Source: Thalassospira lucentensis
Lineage (GTDB): Bacteria > Pseudomonadota > Alphaproteobacteria > Rhodospirillales > Thalassospiraceae
NCBI RefSeq assembly: GCF_032921865.1
Contig: NZ_CP136683.1
Location: 102,795-166,794, forward strand
Direction: 5' to 3'
Length of the DNA stretch: 64,000 nucleotides
Position numbers and translations under genes: made by a program. Within the stretch, counting starts at the first letter, position 1, and every line of letters begins with the position of its first letter. Positions 6,709 to 15,501 of this stretch are shown piece after piece. The notes below the pieces were generated by a model. The model worked only from the letters and a program-made list of their open reading frames with translations. It did not search any database and was not told the DNA's origin.

Positions 6709-7607
6709 TTGACATTCCAAAACACTCAGCCAGACAAAATTGACGACGAGCGTTGGGATAGCGCGCTCGAACGTCGGCAAGTTATTGAACGATGGCTTGA
6801 AATTGCCAGCCCGACCAAAGAACTGGCTGCAGATTTTGCTGCTAAATTGAATTGCAGTGTCCCGACGTTTTACCGCTGGGTAAAAAATTTCAGGAAGGAT
6901 CATCAGACTTCGAGTCTTGTGGTTGGCCTTAACAGAGGCAACAAGACCAAACAACGCCTCCATCCCGACGTCGAAAAAATTATCTCTGATGTAATTAAAA
7001 ACCTTTATCTGACAAAAGAGCGTCCGATACGGGCACGTGTTGTCGAAGAAGTCGAGTTGCAGTGTTTCAAAGCCAAACTTTCACCTCCTTCAAAACCTAC
7101 CATTTATCGTCGAATTGCAGACGTCCCGGCTTTCATAGCGACAGAACATCGCTATTCTAAAAAGAAAGCGAAACATCTTTTTGAGCCACACAAGGGTTCT
7201 GCAACCACGGCAACTCGTCCTCTCGAACAAGCCCAAATCGACCACACCCCGACCGATATTACTCTTGTTGACCCTAATGAACGCGAAGGAATTGATAGAG
7301 CCTGGATCACGTCGGCCGTCGATTTATACAGCCGCGCCTGCACGGGCTTTTATCTTTCTTTCGGAGCGCCAAGCTCACTATCTACCGCCCTCTGTCTGAC
7401 ACAAGCTGTCCTACCCAAAGAGCAACTGCTGCGTGAACATAAAATCTCGGGCAATTGGTCAATGCAGGGACTTCCGGAGAAAATTTTCGTCGATAACGGC
7501 TCAGATTTCCATAGCGCAGCCTTCAAACGAGGCTGCGATCAACACGGTATTTCCCTTGACTATCGTCCTAAAGGAGCACCGCAATTTGGTGCTGTGATTG
7601 AGCGTTT
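6709..7607 (+). pseudogene. tnsB: tnsB-like DDE transposase, truncated by IS3 insertion
   Basis: The first 300 codons of a TnsB/Mu-type transposase, apparently starting at TTG after AGGAA. They show an N-terminal helix-turn-helix (TKELAADFAAKLNCSVPTFYRWVKNF), then the integrase core with Asp in QAQIDHTPTDI, Asp in IFVDNGSDF and Glu in GAVIERF. The reading frame hits a stop from the IS end two codons later. TnsB is normally about 600-700 residues, so the C-terminal domain, including the TnsC contact, is missing. No continuation is found beyond the IS. Confidence 0.9.
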
Positions 7608-7667
7608 TGAATAGCCCCTGGAATTGTAGACACCCGATAGCCTATAAATTGAGGCAAGGAGTTTACG

Positions 7668-7946
7668 ATGCCCAAGAGTCATTTTACCGATGAGTTCAAG
7701 ATTGATGCCGTTCGCCAGATTACCGAACGAGGCTACTCAGTAGCGGAAGTTTCTGCACGTCTCGGTGTCAGCACACATTCCCTGTATGTGTGGAGGAAGA
7801 AGTTCAGCAAGTCCCCTGATGCGATTGCTGAAGCTGATCAACAATCATCCGAGATACGCCGCCTGAAGCAAGAACTCGCCCGGATCACCGAGGAGCGCGA
7901 TATTCTAAAAAAGGCAACCGCGTACTTCGCCAGGGATGCAAAATGA
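7668..7946 (+). CDS. IS3-family transposase OrfA
   Basis: A 92-residue OrfA with helix-turn-helix (YSVAEVSARLGVSTHSLYVWRKKF) and a C-terminal leucine-zipper region (IRRLKQELARITEERDILKKA). A slippery A6G run at 7907-7913 lies near the end. A -1 shift there enters the orfB frame, which is open from that point, giving the OrfAB transposase. The stop overlaps the orfB start (ATGA). Confidence 0.95.
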   Translation: MPKSHFTDEFKIDAVRQITERGYSVAEVSARLGVSTHSLYVWRKKFSKSPDAIAEADQQSSEIRRLKQELARITEERDILKKATAYFARDAK

Positions 7947-8800
7947 GGTACGCGTTTATTGACCAGCATCGCCGGGTCTATTCGGTCCGCACCATGTGCC
8001 GGTGTTTGCAGGTTCATCCCAGTGGCTTTTATGCCTGGCAGAAGAAACCACACAGCGCCCGGTTTCTGGAAGACCAAAGGCAGACCGCGCTTGTTCGCCA
8101 GATATGGGAAGATAGCGGTCAGGTATATGGCTACCGCAAGATCCATGATGATCTGATGGATATGGGAGAGCGTTGCAGCCCGAACCGTGTGGCCCGACTG
8201 GCCCGCAATGCAGGCATACGCGCGCGGATCGGTTACAAGAAGCGTCCCGGCAAATATGGCGGCAAACCGGCTGTCGTCGCTGACAACAAACTGGATCGGC
8301 AGTTTGATACCGCCAGACCAAATACCGCTTGGGTGACCGATATCACCTATATCAAGACACAGGAAGGATTTGCGTATCTTGCCGTCGTCATTGACCTTTA
8401 TTCCCGCATGGTGGTTGGCTGGGCATTGAAGCAGCGACAAGATACAAATGTTGTTCTGCAAGCATTGCTGATGGCCGTCTGGCGGCGAAAGCCAAAGAAC
8501 AGGGTACTGATCCATTCTGATCAGGGTTCCCAATATACCAGCATCGACTGGGCCGCTTTCCTTCGTCAGCACGATCTGGAACATAGTATGAGCCGCCGCG
8601 GAAACTGTTATGACAATGCTGTTGCCGAAAGTTTCTTTAACTTGCTTAAACGCGAACGCATCCGCCGCAGGGTTTATAAATCACGGGATGAGGCACGTCA
8701 GGACGTCTTCGACTACATAGAAATGTTCTATAACCCGAAGCGCAAACATAGTACCAATGGGATGTTGTCACCCGTCGAATTCGAAAGACGACAAATCTGA
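7943..8800 (+). CDS. IS3-family transposase OrfB (DDE integrase core)
   Basis: A 285-residue OrfB. The first part carries the HTH_21-type region (YGYRKIHDDLMDMGERCSPNRVARLAR). The DDE core shows Asp in WVTDITYIKT, Asp in IHSDQGSQYTS and Glu in NAVAESFFNLLKRE. The end SRDEARQDVFDYIEMFYNPKRKHSTNGMLSP is the family signature. It looks full length and active, and would normally act as the frameshifted OrfAB product. Confidence 0.96.
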   Translation: MRYAFIDQHRRVYSVRTMCRCLQVHPSGFYAWQKKPHSARFLEDQRQTALVRQIWEDSGQVYGYRKIHDDLMDMGERCSPNRVARLARNAGIRARIGYKKRPGKYGGKPAVVADNKLDRQFDTARPNTAWVTDITYIKTQEGFAYLAVVIDLYSRMVVGWALKQRQDTNVVLQALLMAVWRRKPKNRVLIHSDQGSQYTSIDWAAFLRQHDLEHSMSRRGNCYDNAVAESFFNLLKRERIRRRVYKSRDEARQDVFDYIEMFYNPKRKHSTNGMLSPVEFERRQI

Positions 8801-8835
8801 TCAATCCGGGTGTCTACAATTCCAGGGGCTATTCA

Positions 8836-10469
8836 GTTTGTCTTTGCCAAGCTCCTCTCCACCAAGAAACCGTTCAAAGTCGGGAATACTCCAACGATGT
8901 CGAACATTGATACCGTCTTGACGACACGCGATAACAGCTTCGCGAATAGAGTTGTTAATTGTCCACATGGGGTTGTGGCTCTCGCCAGACTTGGAGAAAG
9001 GCCAATCAACATCATGAACAATCCCAAAGTCTGTCTTGAAATGATGCAAGATCTTCATGAGCGGTATCAGTATCGCTTTGCCTCGTGCTCGAATGATGCT
9101 GGCACTCCGCTTCAAATTGGAGTCTTCATTCTGAACAGAGCCAAGGAACGCAGCCTGTTCGGTATCTCCCTCCACCAGGATAGGATAACTGCCAAAAAAA
9201 ACTTCAGCCAAACTGACATCCGTCAATTGCAGTGCCTTCAGGTTTTCTTTCTCATCAGGGGAGAACGACACCTGGTCTGCTACATAGATAAGCGGCGAGA
9301 TCGATTTTCCGTCGACAGACCGCTCCAATCTTGCGATCGTCGTGTGATCTTCCAACGGGTTGATGAAATAAGGCGAGTGCATAGAGATGCGTTTGAGCCA
9401 AACGGGCCGCCATCGGATGCAACGCATTTTCCGGCTCGTCCATGAGCAATATATAGCCGGGCAATGCAGGGTCTTCCGCGTCGGCAGGAAAATCTCCGGT
9501 ACCGTCTAAGGCAGCAAGTGTCGCAGCTAACTGTTCTATTTTGGCCTCATCTCTTGTTTTCTTCTTTTCTTCGCTGATCAAAGCCTTCTCAACAGCGGTA
9601 CGACGCTCCTTGTCACGCTCCATCTCGTTATGGACCTGTAGCATCGACCAAAAAAGTGCTCGGCGCGCTCCCGTGCCTTGCTGGGTAAGCTGAGACTTTC
9701 CACTTGCCTCCTCGATCCTTATTCCTGATCCCTGTTTAAGTAAGGTCTCAATTTTCAAATCTGGTGGTGGCATTTCCACTTGCAGCTTTACCCCGAGATC
9801 AGGAAATACAGCTTGCAAGCTCCCCATCACTTTTTCTGAGATTTCATTTATCCGTGCTTCGTGCGGTACAGCCACTTTATTCACTGTATCGGCAAGTGCC
9901 AGTCTTGCTTTAAACAGATCCGAATTCTCGTCCTTCGCGGACGCCTTTAACTCGGTCACGATGGGGCTCAAAGCCAAAGTGAGGAGCACTTCTTCCGTTT
10001 TGATCGCGTCATCTAGAGAACCGACACGCATTGGCTTTGGTAAACGAGACTTGAATACATTGTCGGCCCCGCCGGCCTTACCATCACTTGCCCAGTCCTC
10101 GACCTCTGGATCCCAAGTCTCACGCGTAATGCCTTCACGATCTGCAGGCCATATCCAGCGACTTCGTACGATGCGCAGACCGTTGCCGTCATCAAATTTC
10201 CATTTCTCGTCAACATTGCCCATACCCTCAGGGATATGCACATCAAGTTGAATTTCCGACGCTTCACCTTCGGGAGCCCAATTGCAACGATCCTTGGCAT
10301 AATCGAATGAACTCGGCGTGTGCGCCAGCTCGTAGGCTCTCAGGATTGTAGTCTTTCCGGCGTTGTTTGCACCAACCAGGCAAAGAATATTGTCCAGCTT
10401 AACGGTCAATGTCTCGCTGCCAATACATCCGACATTCTTTACGGAAATACTTACTAGTTTTGATCTCAT
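8836..10469 (-). pseudogene. OLD-family ATPase/TOPRIM nuclease, frameshifted and 3'-truncated
   Basis: Starts at 10469 behind GGGGAG. The N-terminal ABC-type ATPase has Walker A (GANNAGKTTIL), a signature-like stretch (KSQLTQQGTGARRA) and Walker B (YILLMDEPENALHP). The frame breaks near 9380-9410: Walker B and the following THLYALA lie in one frame, while HSPYFINP and the TOPRIM part (ILVEGDTE, HDVDWP) lie in another. The C-terminus ends in the IS3 tip after FERFLGGEELGKDK. OLD nucleases act in phage defence; this copy is dead or makes fragments. It is antisense to tnsA/tnsB. Confidence 0.88.
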
Positions 10470-10818
10470 CTCTCCCCCCATTTGCCAAAGGAACGTCCCA
10501 ATCAGAAGGTATGAAAAAACCTTCCAGATCGATTTGTGCAATTTGATGGGAGCCATTCTAGACCAGAAGCAAACGTCAATGCTTGATCAACCACGCCCCA
10601 ATTAAGAGTAGGGGGGCTATGCAAAGGTGGTTAATGGTTTGCTGGAAAGTGCCAAAACTATTGGTATCACAAAATCCGCTTCAACTGGGTTATCCCACTA
10701 CATATTTTGTCATGGGTAGCACTCCTGCCCTCAATTCGGCCAACATCTCGGAAGAATAGCAGAGTTTAAACGGCAGCAATTTCGCCTTTAGTACTCGTGT
10801 CAGAATGTGCAATGAGAC
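10470..10818. other. Intergenic stretch, nothing recognised
   Basis: About 350 bp between the OLD gene start and the DUF3892 gene end. I see no coding frame with a ribosome site and no clear hairpin. Confidence 0.4.
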
Positions 10819-11028
10819 TTAACGGTTCACATTGTCTTTTTTCGAGCGATCAGGATTGTCGCGCGCGTATTCCCGACCATTGATCTTCACAACATGGGCG
10901 TCAGGATGCTGACCTTTTTTAATCTCGTTCACTATTTGCTTACGCGGAACATTCTTACGAGGTCCAACGTCGTAGTGCTCGTTGCGCCCACCGGGACCGT
11001 CGTTCTTTCCTTTGATCTTGGTCATCAT
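10819..11028 (-). CDS. DUF3892-type small protein
   Basis: About 69 residues, strongly basic and glycine-rich at the start (KGKNDGPGGRNEHYDVGPRK). It carries the DUF3892 pattern: VPRKQIVNEIKKGQ, then VVKINGREYARDNPD and a DN-containing end. AAGGAG precedes tandem ATG codons. The function of the family is unknown; members are common on accessory elements. Here it is transposon cargo, alone in its transcript. Confidence 0.75.
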   Translation of the reverse strand: MMTKIKGKNDGPGGRNEHYDVGPRKNVPRKQIVNEIKKGQHPDAHVVKINGREYARDNPDRSKKDNVNR

Positions 11029-11040
11029 CAAGCTCCTTGG

Positions 11041-11436
11041 AAATCTACTGAAAGCACAGAATAAAACAACTTCAGCGAATCTTCACTTAAAAATAATCAA
11101 CCAAAAGACACTATTCACCTATTTGCGCCACCGATGATCGAAACAGGGCCCTGCCATCTGCCTTTTCTTCTTGGCCGAACAGTAGATGAATTTGTCCGTT
11201 AAAAGACCTTAACGGACAAATTCACAGCCGAAACGATTGCCCGCCTGCTTGACAGGGTATCCTCTCCACCCAACATCTCAATTCTGGGCTGTCGGCACCG
11301 TTTGGCTCTAAGCCTCCCCCGACAGACAATGGCCAAAGCTCGCCAATCTCCGGCGGGCTTTGGCTTCTCCGAAACGATCGGCTCGCCGAGAGGCCAGGCC
11401 GCACCGCGCCGCCTATCTTTCGCCCAGGGAAAAGGG
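11041..11436. other. Non-coding stretch with a perfect 16-bp inverted repeat
   Basis: No convincing gene. The stretch contains the hairpin at 11187-11224 and otherwise looks like decayed sequence. Confidence 0.4.
11187..11224. repeat. Perfect 16-bp inverted repeat with 6-nt loop
   Basis: TGAATTTGTCCGTTAA is followed, after AAGACC, by its exact reverse complement. There is no T-run and no gene start within 200 bp on either side, so it is neither an obvious terminator nor an operator. It could be a remnant IS end pair or a recombination site. Confidence 0.7.
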
Positions 11437-11550
11437 TCAGTCCGGCTTCGGGTGCTTTTCCAGATATTCGCCGATCTTTATGCCAATGAGCAGCAGGACG
11501 AAAAAGGCCCCGGTGCCGAAGAGAAAAAGATTGATGCTGGTGGAATCCAT
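11437..11550 (-). CDS. 37-residue single-span membrane protein
   Basis: A strong GGGAGG lies just ahead of the ATG at 11550. The 37 residues begin MDSTSIN, continue with one membrane helix (LFLFGTGAFFVLLLIGIKIG) and end in a short charged tail (EYLEKHPKPD). The size and layout resemble small oxidase or transporter subunits (CydX-, KdpF- or CcoQ-like), but no partner gene is adjacent. Function unknown. Confidence 0.6.
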   Translation of the reverse strand: MDSTSINLFLFGTGAFFVLLLIGIKIGEYLEKHPKPD

Positions 11551-11670
11551 AGGGACCTCCCTTGTCATGCATCCAACTCTCGACCCATGTCACCCTTGTA
11601 TGATGGGCGAAACGGGACGACATTTCCAGCTTGTTGACGGGCAGAAGAGATAAAACGGGAGGCACGGACC

Positions 11671-12054
11671 ACGGCAGCGCACTTCAGCCAGAACCCCAGA
11701 GCGACTGCGGTCGCGCTCAAGGCCTATCGCAATATTGCACACAACTGGGCATTGTCCGCCCGTCAGGCGGCAGCCCTTGCCGATATGTCCCCGGGCAAAT
11801 GGCGCGGCGCGCGCCGCCCGAATTATCGCGGCCGGATCAATGTCGATCAGATGCTCAGGCTGAGCGCACTGATCGGCATCTATCGCAGCCTTGAGCTGTA
11901 TTTTAACACGCCGATCGCCCGCTCCTGGATATTGCTGCCCAATCAGGGGCCGCTGTTTCTTGGGGCGAAACCCCTTGATGTCATGATCGCAGATGGATTG
12001 CCAGCTCTGCTTACAACCCGGCAATATCTAGACAACTGTCTGGACGGACAGTGA
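11671..12054 (+). CDS. MbcA/ParS/Xre-type antitoxin (DUF2384), apparent ACG start
   Basis: About 127 residues of the MbcA/ParS/Xre family: WALSARQAAALADMSPGKW helix-turn-helix, then LRLSALIGIYRSLELYF, a W-pNQGPLFLG motif and a C-terminal GLPALLTTRQYLDNCLDG. The homologous part extends upstream of the first standard start (TTG at 11752). A good GGGAGG (11657-11662) sits 8 nt before an in-frame ACG at 11671, so the ancestral ATG seems to have become ACG. The partner is normally a RES-domain toxin; none follows, so this is an orphan. Confidence 0.7.
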   Translation, partial: TAAHFSQNPRATAVALKAYRNIAHNWALSARQAAALADMSPGKWRGARRPNYRGRINVDQMLRLSALIGIYRSLELYFNTPIARSWILLPNQGPLFLGAKPLDVMIADGLPALLTTRQYLDNCLDGQ

Positions 12055-12549
12055 TAGCGCGTATCGGTTTCAGATCAGATACCGGCAATAGCCAAGATTG
12101 CTTTGAAACTGTTGACCAAGGTGAGTCATCTGCCATCGAGGCGAAATGACTCTCCGAACCGAGATACTGGCTGGTCGACTCCCTCTCCTGCATGTCAGAC
12201 TGCTCTTAGAGTTTATTCCTCAAACAGTGCCACGCATTCGTAGCATTGAGCACGATTGCGGATACGGAGTTTGGTCAAGGGTGGAGCCGCCATTGGTCCA
12301 GTAAAGGGACAGGGTTTTGCGGCGTGTAAGAGCAGGTCTGTTTATCGTCTAGGGCAGCACGTCGCAGTGACATCACGAACCGCGCATTTATCGACCACCT
12401 CTTTCCAGTGCACATTCAAGTGCCCGGCGACGGCCTCACCATCCGCTCCCAAACAAGCAGGAAGTCCCGCTTAGCTACCCAGACGGAAAAACAGAAGCAG
12501 ATTGCTCCGTCACGAGGATCAGAGCCGCAGATAGCATCGGAAAACCCGT
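12055..12549. other. Gene-free stretch ahead of the catabolic cluster
   Basis: About 500 bp between the orphan antitoxin and the promoter of the ThDP enzyme. I see no protein-like frame, strong hairpin or known RNA. Confidence 0.45.
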
Positions 12550-12579
12550 TTGACATGATATTAGATATCGAAGTACTTA
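12550..12579 (+). promoter_or_regulatory. Promoter with TTAGATATC-type operator (site A)
   Basis: TTGACA (12550) and TACTTA (12574) make a -35/-10 pair with 18-bp spacing. TTAGATATCGAA (12561-12572), a match to the shared TTAGATATCTAA palindrome, fills the spacer, an ideal repressor position. The ThDP enzyme ATG is about 50 bp downstream. Confidence 0.65.
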
Positions 12580-12630
12580 AATGGGAGACTATAAAGAACA
12601 CCAACTAAAGTAAAAAATCGGGAGGAAGAG

Positions 12631-14406
12631 ATGGAAAAGGTCGAGCGGCCTGTCATATCCGAGACAACAGGCTTGTGGGGGAGCGATCTGATCGCGGAGA
12701 TGCTGCGTGCTCTCGATGTCGAATATGTAGCGCTTAATCCCGGTTCCAGTTTTCGTGGGCTGCATGACAGCCTTGTTAATCATCTGGGCAACGAAAATCC
12801 TCAAATGCTGTTGTGCCTTCATGAAGAACATACCGTCGCAATTGCACATGGCTGGGCGAAGGTAACCGGACGGCCTATGGCCGCGATTGTGCATGCAAAT
12901 GTCGGTTTAATGCATGCGACAATGTCTATCTACAATGCCTGGTGTGACCGAGTCCCTGTTATGGTCTTTGGGGCAACCGGTCCTGTCGATGCGACGGAAC
13001 GACGACCTTGGATAGATTGGATCCACACGTCGCGCGATCAGGCGGCGATTGTTCGGCCATATGTCAAATGGGATGATCAACCTGCATCGTTATCTGCTTC
13101 GCTTGAGGCCATGATTCGCGGCGCTTTAATTGCAAAAACAGCACCCATGGCTCCTGTGTATATTTGTTTTGATGTTGCAGTACAGGAAGAGGCTGTCACA
13201 GCCCCGATCAAGACACCCGATCCAAGGCGTTTTAAGTTGCCTATGTCACAGGGATTATTGCCCGACGCGCTTGCGGAACTTCACACGCGGCTAAAAGAGT
13301 CCCGGTCCCCAGTATTTCTTATGGGCCGAGTTTCTCGGTCTGCAGATGACTGGGCATACCGAGTGGCTTTGGCAGAGCATTTCAATGCTCGCGTTCTCAC
13401 CGATATCAAACTGGGTGCGGCCTTTCCGACAGACCATTCTCTTCATTCCGGAACGCCAGGATTTTTCCTTTCCCCTGATGGTGCAAAAGTCCTCAACGAA
13501 GCTGATTTGATTGTCAGTTTTGACTGGGTAGACGTTGCGGGCACACTCAAACAGGCTGGCGCTCAGGCCGAGAATGCACCACTCGTTCAGCTATCGGTTG
13601 ATCACCAACTTCACAATGGCTGGAGCCTTGATCATCAGGCCGCGGTTCGAGCTGATCTGCATATTGCGGCTGAGCCCGACATCGTCATACGTACACTATG
13701 TAAAGAGGTCGGTTTAACACCCCAATTGAAACCGCAGAACTTGCCGGCTTTCAGTACCGGAAAGTTGACAGATGATTTGGGACCTATGGATGTAGATACC
13801 CTTGCTGCGGCCCTCGGCGATGGGCTTAAAAACGAGGTTGTGTCTCTTGTTCGTCTGCCATTGAGTTGGGGCGGGGATTTGTGGCATTTCCGTCATCCAC
13901 TTGACTATCTTGGCTATGACGGTGGCGCAGGTATTGCCTCAGGGCCGGGTATGCTGGTCGGGGCAGCACTGGCACTGAAGGGTACAGATCGGCTACCCGT
14001 TGCCGTGTTGGGGGATGGCGATTACCTTATGGGTGTTTCGGCCTTCTGGACCGCGGCCCGTTACGGTATCCCTTTCCTCGCGATCATTGCCAATAATCGA
14101 TCTTTCTATAATGACGAAATCCATCAGGAAAAAGTTGCCGTCAGCCGTGAACGTCCAGTTGAAAACAAATGGATCGGTCAGCATATTGGAGGACCTGATA
14201 TCGATCTTGCCGCCATGGCCCGCGCGCAAGGGGTAAAGGCCATTGGTCCCGTGACCAATGCGCGTGATTTGAAATCGGCAATTGAGGTGGCACTCGAGGA
14301 TGTCAGACAGGGCAATGCTGTCGTTATCGATGCACGCATCACCCCGGGTTACAGCAAAGCAATGTCTGCGGGAATGACCCGCACGGCGGATGAAACAGCA
14401 GAGTAA
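12631..14406 (+). CDS. Thiamine-diphosphate-dependent decarboxylase (benzoylformate decarboxylase/ALS family)
   Basis: A 591-residue ThDP enzyme. The N-terminal domain has the activating Glu in CLHEEHTVAIAHGWAK; the C-terminal domain has the ThDP motif GDGDYLMG ending in NNRSFYND. GGAGGAAGAG precedes the ATG. Its setting, with an aldehyde dehydrogenase and phthalate genes under shared operators, suggests decarboxylation of an aromatic 2-oxo acid. One candidate is phthalonate (2-carboxyphenylglyoxylate) to 2-formylbenzoate, feeding phthalate. That substrate is inference; the fold family is clear. The end (MTRTADETAE) is complete. Confidence 0.85.
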   Translation: MEKVERPVISETTGLWGSDLIAEMLRALDVEYVALNPGSSFRGLHDSLVNHLGNENPQMLLCLHEEHTVAIAHGWAKVTGRPMAAIVHANVGLMHATMSIYNAWCDRVPVMVFGATGPVDATERRPWIDWIHTSRDQAAIVRPYVKWDDQPASLSASLEAMIRGALIAKTAPMAPVYICFDVAVQEEAVTAPIKTPDPRRFKLPMSQGLLPDALAELHTRLKESRSPVFLMGRVSRSADDWAYRVALAEHFNARVLTDIKLGAAFPTDHSLHSGTPGFFLSPDGAKVLNEADLIVSFDWVDVAGTLKQAGAQAENAPLVQLSVDHQLHNGWSLDHQAAVRADLHIAAEPDIVIRTLCKEVGLTPQLKPQNLPAFSTGKLTDDLGPMDVDTLAAALGDGLKNEVVSLVRLPLSWGGDLWHFRHPLDYLGYDGGAGIASGPGMLVGAALALKGTDRLPVAVLGDGDYLMGVSAFWTAARYGIPFLAIIANNRSFYNDEIHQEKVAVSRERPVENKWIGQHIGGPDIDLAAMARAQGVKAIGPVTNARDLKSAIEVALEDVRQGNAVVIDARITPGYSKAMSAGMTRTADETAE

Positions 14407-14423
14407 ATATGGCATGTGTCAAC

Positions 14424-14452
14424 CATGCTTGATATGCTGTGTATCAAGCATG
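14424..14452. promoter_or_regulatory. Perfect 11-bp inverted repeat upstream of marR
   Basis: CATGCTTGATA and TATCAAGCATG are separated by 7 nt, between the ThDP gene stop and the MarR start. Without a T-run it looks more like an operator (TTGATA-N7-TATCAA) than a terminator. TTGACT follows immediately as a -35 candidate. Autoregulation by the MarR protein is likely. Confidence 0.6.
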
Positions 14453-14528
14453 TTTGACTCCTCTATACGACGACTGTATCAGTCAAACGCAAAATATTTC
14501 AGTTGGCTTTAAGGGCGTCGTTTTGTTC

Positions 14529-15032
14529 ATGACCGATAAAGAAAACAGAGTTCCCAATTCGCGAGAGCGTCTTGCTCATATTATCCGGTTGGCAACTCGG
14601 GGTTTTAACCGGTCTTTGCAAATACGTTTGGCCTCTCATCATGTTACGTTCGGGCAGTGGATATTTTTACGCATCCTGTGGGAGCAGGAAGGTCTGACAC
14701 AACGTGAGTTGAGTGAAGAAGCCGGATTAACTGAACCCACAACCCACACGGCTCTGCAGCGGCTTGAAGCGCTTGGTTTTCTTGAAAAAAGAACGCTAGC
14801 CGGAAACAAGCGAAAACAGCATGTGTTTCTGACCAAGCGTGGCAAAGAACTGCGCATCGAACTTGAACCGCTTGCCGTAGAGGTGAACGAGGTTGCGCTG
14901 GCAGGATTGTCATCTTCCGAGTTGGATATAATCCGTAAGGGGATGCTTCTGATTCTGGATAATCTTGAAGAGGATGAGCGAAAAGCAGGTGAAGAGGGGC
15001 GAAAGGTCCCTCCTACCCGCATTCCGACTTAA
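14529..15032 (+). CDS. MarR-family transcriptional regulator
   Basis: About 167 residues with a MarR winged helix: VTFGQWIFLRILWEQEGLT, recognition helix LSEEAGLTEPTTHTALQRLEALG and the wing KRTLAGNKRKQHVFLTKRG. I start at the ATG at 14529. MarR proteins are usually repressors released by aromatic acids. Palindromes resembling TTAGATATCTAA in front of the ThDP gene, reductase, dioxygenase and aldehyde dehydrogenase make it the probable regulator of the whole cluster, with phthalate or a product as inducer. That link is inferred. Confidence 0.88.
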   Translation: MTDKENRVPNSRERLAHIIRLATRGFNRSLQIRLASHHVTFGQWIFLRILWEQEGLTQRELSEEAGLTEPTTHTALQRLEALGFLEKRTLAGNKRKQHVFLTKRGKELRIELEPLAVEVNEVALAGLSSSELDIIRKGMLLILDNLEEDERKAGEEGRKVPPTRIPT

Positions 15033-15047
15033 GTTTTTTTCAGGTAT

Positions 15048-15497
15048 TTAACACGGCGCGGTCGCAGAAAGCCTCTCGATAAAGGTATCGGTCGTGGTTA
15101 TTTCGCGAAGCGGCATGTTTTCGCTTCCGGCATCTGGATTTGCATCATAATTCAGTCCTTCACCATCCCAGAACCACCAATAGACAACATTTCCTTGTCG
15201 GTCCCTGATGGGAATACGGAATGTCGGGAAGGTGCTGTCACTGGAGGGGACCTTCGTGCTTGTCACTTTTCGCCCTTCAAGCATGCCTCGCTCGATTGCG
15301 GAAAATAACGGCAGCATAACCGTGAAGACTGATTGACCTGATGCGAGTTCGAGAATGTTTTCCGGAGGTTTTTTGTAGTAACCCGGCAATGCACGAATGA
15401 CTTCTGGATAGGCCGGGTGATTATGTGTGATCTGTACATAGGCAAAACCACCCGGAAGTTTGACCTCAATCACATCGCCTGGCTGAAACTGTTTCAT
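15048..15497 (-). CDS. Conserved-looking hypothetical protein of the phthalate operon
   Basis: A 149-residue soluble protein with a beta-rich beginning (FQPGDVIEVKLPGGFAYVQITH) somewhat like Imm26-type or small barrel proteins, and an acidic C-terminal half. AGGA precedes the ATG, four bases after nadC ends, so it is the last gene of the leftward phthalate operon. I do not recognise a family and assign no function. Confidence 0.65.
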   Translation of the reverse strand: MKQFQPGDVIEVKLPGGFAYVQITHNHPAYPEVIRALPGYYKKPPENILELASGQSVFTVMLPLFSAIERGMLEGRKVTSTKVPSSDSTFPTFRIPIRDRQGNVVYWWFWDGEGLNYDANPDAGSENMPLREITTTDTFIERLSATAPC

Positions 15498-15501
15498 TTT
15501 C

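Larger units (their letters stand above)
7608..8835 (+). mobile_element. IS3-family insertion sequence, 1,228 bp
   Basis: The element begins TGAATAGCCCCTGGAATTG and ends with the inverted copy, giving the typical TG...CA tips. It encodes overlapping orfA and orfB. It is bordered on both sides by GTTT, which would be a 4-bp target duplication. However, the sequences outside are the inner parts of two different truncated genes, so recombination between two IS copies is an alternative history. Confidence 0.9.

Noticed and set aside
7838..8584. A 248-codon leftward frame in the IS3 element
   Set aside because: Antisense to the transposase OrfB; no start signal or protein features.
11222..12024. 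Long leftward frames opposite the DUF2384 gene
   Set aside because: Composition shadows of the antitoxin gene; no start signals.
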